A stretch of 11,249 bases of DNA from an uncultured Rubrobacteraceae bacterium (GTDB taxonomy: Bacteria > Actinomycetota > Rubrobacteria > Rubrobacterales > Rubrobacteraceae), in the NCBI GenBank assembly GCA_902806015.1, contig CADCUZ010000068.1, positions 1-11,249 on the forward strand. The letters run 5' to 3'. How positions within the stretch are numbered: position 1 is the first letter of the stretch; the number at the start of each line of letters is the position of its first letter. Positions 7,854-11,249 of the stretch are shown piece by piece. The notes under the pieces were generated by a model. That model saw only the letters and a program-made list of their open reading frames with translations, was not told the origin of the DNA and did no database searches. A program made the position numbers and the translations under genes.

Positions 7854-7865
7854 GGTGAGCTTTGA
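7818..7865 (+). CDS. Possible 15-codon leader peptide upstream of lutA
   Basis: ATG 7818 in the first repeat copy opens a frame for MVERWRALWWKGGEL that ends in a TGA overlapping the lutA TTG start (TTGA at 7862-7865). GGAGAG at 7808-7813 could serve as its ribosome binding site. The second repeat copy offers a shorter frame, MVERW, from ATG 7841 to TGA 7858. Overlap with the lutA start would allow translational coupling, and the three Trp codons are unusual for 15 residues. Such short frames can arise by chance, so this is a suggestion only. Confidence 0.25.
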   Translation: MVERWRALWWKGGEL

Positions 7866-8596
7866 AGGTGGCCCTTTTCGTGCCGTGCTACGTGGACCTC
7901 GTAAACCCGGAGGTGGGGGTGAGCGTGGTGCGCGTCCTGCGCCGGCTCGGCGTCGAAGTCGTCTACCCTGAGGGGCAGACCTGCTGCGGCCAGCCGGCCT
8001 TTAACTCCGGCTTTTTCGACGAGGCCCGCGCCGTCGGGCGGCACTTTATGAACGTCTTCGGGGGGGAGCGCTTCGACTACGTCGTCTGCCCCTCCGGGTC
8101 CTGCACCACCATGGTCGCCCACTACTACCCGTTTATCTTCGAGGACCTCCCCGACGAGCGCGAGCGCTCCGAAGCCCTCGGTGGCCGCGTTCGCGAGTTC
8201 TCGGACTTTCTGGTCAACGTGATGGGGGTCAAGGACCTAGGCGTCCGGGGCGAGGGGAAGGCGGTCTTCCACACCGGTTGCCACCAGCGGCGGGAGCTTG
8301 GGGTGCTCCGCGCGCCACGCGAGCTGCTCGAGAACGTCGGGGGGTTGGACCTCGTGGGCTGGGAGAAAGAGGAACTTTGCTGCGGGTTCGGCGGGACCTT
8401 CTCCGTAAAGATGCCGGCCGTCTCGACCGCGATGGCCGACGAGAAGGTAAAGGCTCTGGAGAGGAGCGGGGCGGACACCCTGATCTCCGGCGACTCGAGC
8501 TGCCTGATGCACCTCAAGGGGCGCCTGCGGCGCACCGGACACGACACCCGCGTCCTGCACCTGGCACAGGTGCTCGACCCGAAGAACGGGGGCTAG
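7862..8596 (+). CDS. lutA: L-lactate utilization protein LutA (CCG-domain iron-sulfur subunit)
   Basis: Subunit of the cytoplasmic LutABC complex that oxidises L-lactate to pyruvate. The 244-residue protein has the two cysteine-rich CCG domains of the heterodisulfide reductase/glycolate oxidase iron-sulfur family. The first has C9 (FVPCY), C41-C42 (TCCGQP), C76 and C81 (CPSGSC); the second has C140 (HTGCH), C173-C174 (LCCGFGG) and C214 (DSSC). Length and motifs fit LutA/YkgE well. TTG 7862 is chosen because AAGGTGG lies six bases upstream and it gives the typical N-terminus MKVALFVPCY; GTG 7868 is a less likely alternative. It is the first gene of a three-gene operon with a promoter at 7792-7800 and a repeat-containing leader. 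A role on glycolate or another 2-hydroxyacid is possible but less likely. Confidence 0.9.
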   Translation: MKVALFVPCYVDLVNPEVGVSVVRVLRRLGVEVVYPEGQTCCGQPAFNSGFFDEARAVGRHFMNVFGGERFDYVVCPSGSCTTMVAHYYPFIFEDLPDERERSEALGGRVREFSDFLVNVMGVKDLGVRGEGKAVFHTGCHQRRELGVLRAPRELLENVGGLDLVGWEKEELCCGFGGTFSVKMPAVSTAMADEKVKALERSGADTLISGDSSCLMHLKGRLRRTGHDTRVLHLAQVLDPKNGG

Positions 8597-8598
8597 AG

Positions 8599-10068
8599 TT
8601 GGAGACGCACAAGCCGACCCGCCAGCGCGAGACGGAGGACGGGCGACACGAGGGCATCGTCAGCGAGGTCGAGGGCTTCAACGAGCGAGGCGGCAAGGCC
8701 GCGCGGGACAAGGAGCTCCACGACTCGGTCGAGCTCTTCACCGGCAAGGCCGTCGCGGCGCGTAACGCCGTCCTGCACGCCCTGCCCGAGGCCCCGGAGC
8801 TCCGGGAGCGGGCGTACCGCATAAAGCAGGGGACGATGGCCAGCCTCGACCGCTACCTGGAAGAGATGGCCGACAACGTAGAGGCCCGCGGCGGCAACGT
8901 CTTTTTCGCCGAGGACGGGGAGGCCGTCGTCCGCTACATCGGCGACCTGGCGCAGCGCAAGGGCGCGAAGGTCATAACCAAGTCCAAGAGCATGGCCACC
9001 GAGGAGATCGAGCTGAACAGGCGCCTTGAGGAGGGCTACGCCGACCTCGATCTCGAGATCGTCGAGACAGACCTCGGGGAGTGGATCGCCCAGCTCGCCG
9101 GTGACCATCCATCGCACATCGTCGGCCCGATCCTGCACATGAACCGCAAACGCATAACCGAGGTCCTCTCCGAGACGGCTGGGGAGAAGCTGCCCCCCGA
9201 CGTCGAGGCCCTCGGCTCCTTCGCCCGCAGGCGCCTCAGGGAGAAGTTCCTCGCGGCGGACATCGGCGTAACCGGGGCCAACTTCGGGGTCGCCGAGACG
9301 GGCACGGTCGCCACGATCACCAACGAAGGGAACGCCCGGCTCGTCACCAGCGTCCCGCCGGTCCACGTTGTCGTTATGGGGATCGAGAAGATGATCCCCC
9401 GCTTCGAGGACCTGTCCGTTTTCACCCGCCTCCTCGCCCGCAGCGGGACGGGCCAGAAGCTCACGGTCTACACGAACTTCATCACCGGACCGCGCGACGA
9501 GGGCGAGCTCGACGGGGCCGAGGAATTGCACCTCATCCTCATGGACAACGGCCGCTCCAAGCTGCTCGGCACGGACTTCGAGGAGGCCCTTTACTGCATC
9601 CGCTGCGGCGCCTGCCTGAACGTCTGCCCGGTCTACCGCCAGACCGGCGGCCACGCCTACGGCTCGACCTACTCCGGTCCCATAGGGGCGGTCATCACCC
9701 CGCTCCTTAAGGGGACCAAGGAGGCTAAGGACCTGCCGTTCGCGTCGTCTTTGTGCGGGGCGTGCTGGGAGGCGTGCCCGGTGGGGATACCGCTGCACGA
9801 CCTCCTTTTGAAGCTGCGCAACCGCCAGGTGGAAGAGGGAGTTAGGGGCAGGGGGGAGAGGCTGGCTTTTAAGGGGTTCGAGAACACCATGAAGAGCCCG
9901 GCCCTTTACAAGATCTCCGGCAAGATGGGCCGCGTCGCCCAGAAGCCCCTCAAGAAGGACGGCTCCGTGAGGCCACTCCCCGGGCCATTGAGCGCCTGGA
10001 CGGACACCCGCGACCTGCCGCCGCTGGCCGAGAAGCCCTTCCGCGACCTCTGGAAGGAGGGCATCTAG
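8599..10068 (+). CDS. lutB: L-lactate utilization protein LutB (ferredoxin-type iron-sulfur subunit)
   Basis: Central iron-sulfur subunit of the LutABC lactate oxidation complex, 489 residues, close to the usual 470-480. The N-terminal two thirds is the LUD-type domain, including ADIGVTGANFGVAETGT (220-236). A ferredoxin-like segment follows: C333, C336, C339 and C343 (CIRCGACLNVCP), then C386, C389 and C393 (LCGACWEACPVGIPLH), suggesting two [4Fe-4S] clusters. The second motif begins with SSLC rather than CxxC, which to my knowledge is usual for LutB. TTG 8599 is chosen as start: GGGGG lies six bases upstream, it sits two bases after the lutA stop, and it gives family length. The open frame continues upstream to 8278, but only as a shadow of lutA. 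The first 30 residues are hydrophilic and poorly conserved. Confidence 0.9.
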   Translation: METHKPTRQRETEDGRHEGIVSEVEGFNERGGKAARDKELHDSVELFTGKAVAARNAVLHALPEAPELRERAYRIKQGTMASLDRYLEEMADNVEARGGNVFFAEDGEAVVRYIGDLAQRKGAKVITKSKSMATEEIELNRRLEEGYADLDLEIVETDLGEWIAQLAGDHPSHIVGPILHMNRKRITEVLSETAGEKLPPDVEALGSFARRRLREKFLAADIGVTGANFGVAETGTVATITNEGNARLVTSVPPVHVVVMGIEKMIPRFEDLSVFTRLLARSGTGQKLTVYTNFITGPRDEGELDGAEELHLILMDNGRSKLLGTDFEEALYCIRCGACLNVCPVYRQTGGHAYGSTYSGPIGAVITPLLKGTKEAKDLPFASSLCGACWEACPVGIPLHDLLLKLRNRQVEEGVRGRGERLAFKGFENTMKSPALYKISGKMGRVAQKPLKKDGSVRPLPGPLSAWTDTRDLPPLAEKPFRDLWKEGI

Positions 10069-10070
10069 CC

Positions 10071-10748
10071 TTGGCCGGCCGCGCGGAGTTCCTCGACAAC
10101 ATTCGCCACCGCACCCGGACCGGCAAGTACAAGCCGACCCAGTCCCCCGACGTGGCCTGGACCCCGAAGGAGGAGCCCCGCGAGAGCCCCTGGATAGAGG
10201 ACCCGCCCGCCCGCTTCCTCGAAGAACTCGAGGCCCTAGGCGGCCACGGCCTGAGGGTCGCCACCCTCGGGGAGGCCCGCGAGTACGTGCTCGCGCTGGC
10301 CCGCGAGAGGGAGGCGAAGAGGCTCGTCCGGTGGGACGTGGAGGACCTTGAAGAGATGGGGGTGGACGGGCCGCTCGGGGAGGCCGGCGTCGAGGTCGCG
10401 GTGTGGCGGGACCTCGAGGACTTTCGCGAGGTCGCAGGCAAGGCCGACATAGGGCTCTCGACGGCGGCCTGGGCGATAGCGGAGACAGGCAGCTTGGTGA
10501 TCGAGGGTGGGCCGGGGCGGGGCCGCACGGTGACGCTCCTGCCGCCGACCCACGTGGCGGTCGTCCCGGTGGGGAGGATGTTGCGCACGGTGCCCGAGGC
10601 CATAGGAAAGTACGCCGGCGGCGAAGGCGGCGCGCTGCCGGCCAACGTCACCTTCCACACCGGCCCGAGTCGCTCCGGGGACATCGAGATGTCCATCTTC
10701 GTCGGGATGCACGGCCCCGGGGACGTACACGTGGTCCTGGTTGGCTAG
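10071..10748 (+). CDS. lutC: L-lactate utilization protein LutC (LUD domain)
   Basis: Third component of the LutABC complex, 225 residues, a single LUD domain (DUF162, YkgG family). Characteristic segments are ADIGLSTAAWAIAETGSLVI (125-144), LLPPTHVAVVP (156-166), and the C-terminal GPSRSGDIEM (198-207) with GMHGPGDVHVVLV (212-224). It contains no cysteine clusters, as expected, since the iron-sulfur sites are in LutA and LutB. The TTG start at 10071 lies two bases after the lutB stop, with GGAGG at 10056-10060 about ten bases upstream, so the spacing repeats that between lutA and lutB. An operon role in lactate oxidation is well supported by the three-gene order; the exact biochemical role of this subunit is less well known. 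Confidence 0.9.
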   Translation: MAGRAEFLDNIRHRTRTGKYKPTQSPDVAWTPKEEPRESPWIEDPPARFLEELEALGGHGLRVATLGEAREYVLALAREREAKRLVRWDVEDLEEMGVDGPLGEAGVEVAVWRDLEDFREVAGKADIGLSTAAWAIAETGSLVIEGGPGRGRTVTLLPPTHVAVVPVGRMLRTVPEAIGKYAGGEGGALPANVTFHTGPSRSGDIEMSIFVGMHGPGDVHVVLVG

Positions 10749-10799
10749 GCGGCGAACCGCTGAGGGACATCCGGGAAGCGGGCGTGACGGCGTTCGGGG

Positions 10800-10824
10800 G
10801 TCGCCTGTGCTGCCCGGCGACTTT
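10800..10824 (+). terminator. Candidate terminator of the lut operon
   Basis: GTCGCC (10800-10805) and GGCGAC (10816-10821) form a perfect 6-bp stem with a 10-base loop, followed by TTT. It starts 52 bases after the lutC stop. A smaller GCGG/CCGC hairpin (10749-10760) lies directly after the stop. The T run is short, so termination strength is uncertain. Confidence 0.4.
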
Positions 10825-11050
10825 GCAGCCTAGATCCTAGCGGGGCTGGAGTTGTTTACTTGGGCTCGGATGGGCAGCAGGGGGTCATCGGCCACGATGC
10901 GATGGCGCCCGTTCAGTCCAGCGGGACCGCGCCGATCACGCGCCCGTTCTCTGGCGATCCGTACGGGATCGTGGGGTCCTTGGACGCCTGGACGAGGGCC
11001 CCCAACGTGCCGTTGGTGAACAGCGCTGCTGACGCCGAGAACCCTCCTGT
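10825..11050. other. Stretch without a convincing gene after the lut operon
   Basis: No intact gene is recognised. A plus frame from TTG 10860 to 11075 and a minus frame ending at a stop at 10913-10915 are both open with high G+C at third positions, so strand cannot be decided. The minus frame reads a plausible C-terminus, ending in PYGSPENGRVIGAVPLD. Neither has a recognisable domain or a good start. It may be the eroded end of a gene. Confidence 0.4.
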
Positions 11051-11249
11051 TTCCTGCCGCTGTACTTCAGGGTGAACCCGGACGCCGGGCAGGAGACGAC
11101 CCGCCAGCAGATCGTCGGCAGCGGCGCCTTCCGGGAGATGGCCGAGCGGGGCCTGGCGACCCGGAAGCCGGGCGCGGGCTGGAGGCGATGCGGGACTTCT
11201 ACGGCTTCTGGGAGCGGGAACTCTCCGCCGTCCTCGCGCGGTGGGGGGG
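11051..11249 (+). pseudogene. Possible frameshifted gene fragment running off the window
   Basis: From 11051 a plus-strand frame with near-total G/C at third positions reads FLPLYFRVNPDAGQ and later AFREMAERGL. Around 11160-11179 coding character moves to another frame, reading GLEAMRDFYGFWEREL and then SAVLARWG to the window end. A single-base shift would join them as one protein. A TGA at 11030-11032 lies upstream in the first frame, with no start codon seen in between. I do not recognise the family. It could be a degenerate gene, a sequencing error, or chance coding-like text. Confidence 0.3.

Noticed and set aside
8278..8598. Upstream extension of the lutB reading frame
   Set aside because: It overlaps lutA in another frame and would make LutB more than 100 residues too long for its family; TTG 8599 fits length and spacing.
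8593..9798. 401-codon minus-strand open frame opposite lutB
   Set aside because: The opposite strand encodes the ferredoxin-type cysteine motifs and LUD domain of LutB; the minus product has no recognisable motif.
10860..11075. 71-codon plus-strand open frame after the lut operon
   Set aside because: It has no convincing ribosome binding site or domain, and the minus strand is equally open here, so it is described only as part of the unassigned stretch.

Overview
The window looks like chromosomal DNA of a high-GC actinobacterium, most like Rubrobacter or a close relative. This is inferred from very high G+C at third codon positions combined with frequent use of the isoleucine codon ATA, many GTG and TTG starts, and the gene families present. 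No rRNA, tRNA, CRISPR array, insertion sequence or phage gene was seen.

Layout. (1) 1-2396, plus strand: the 3' part of an L-fucose isomerase-like gene, overlapping by a few bases an FGGY-family sugar kinase. An intrinsic terminator follows at 2454-2476. (2) 2477-2788: intergenic stretch with a candidate LacI-type operator. (3) 2789-6362, plus strand: a complete sugar ABC importer of the ribose/xylose type (double-NBD ATPase, permease, lipoprotein binding protein). (4) 6363-6431: strong hairpin between convergent genes. (5) 6432-7709, minus strand: a LarA-like protein of the lactate racemase family. (6) 7710-7861: divergent control region with two extended -10 promoters, an inverted repeat over both -35 positions, and a perfect 23-bp tandem repeat in the leader of the next operon. 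(7) 7862-10748, plus strand: lutA-lutB-lutC, the iron-sulfur L-lactate oxidation complex, each gene with a TTG start and 2-base gaps between genes. (8) 10749-11249: no intact gene; a likely terminator and a possible frameshifted gene fragment at the end.

Reading the genes together: importer, isomerase and kinase would take up and phosphorylate a sugar. If the sugar is a 6-deoxyhexose such as L-fucose or L-rhamnose, aldolase cleavage gives lactaldehyde, which is oxidised to lactate. The LarA-like protein could interconvert lactate or a related 2-hydroxyacid, and LutABC would oxidise L-lactate to pyruvate. The aldolase, lactaldehyde dehydrogenase, regulators and LarA cofactor-synthesis genes are not in this window, so the link is an inference from gene context.
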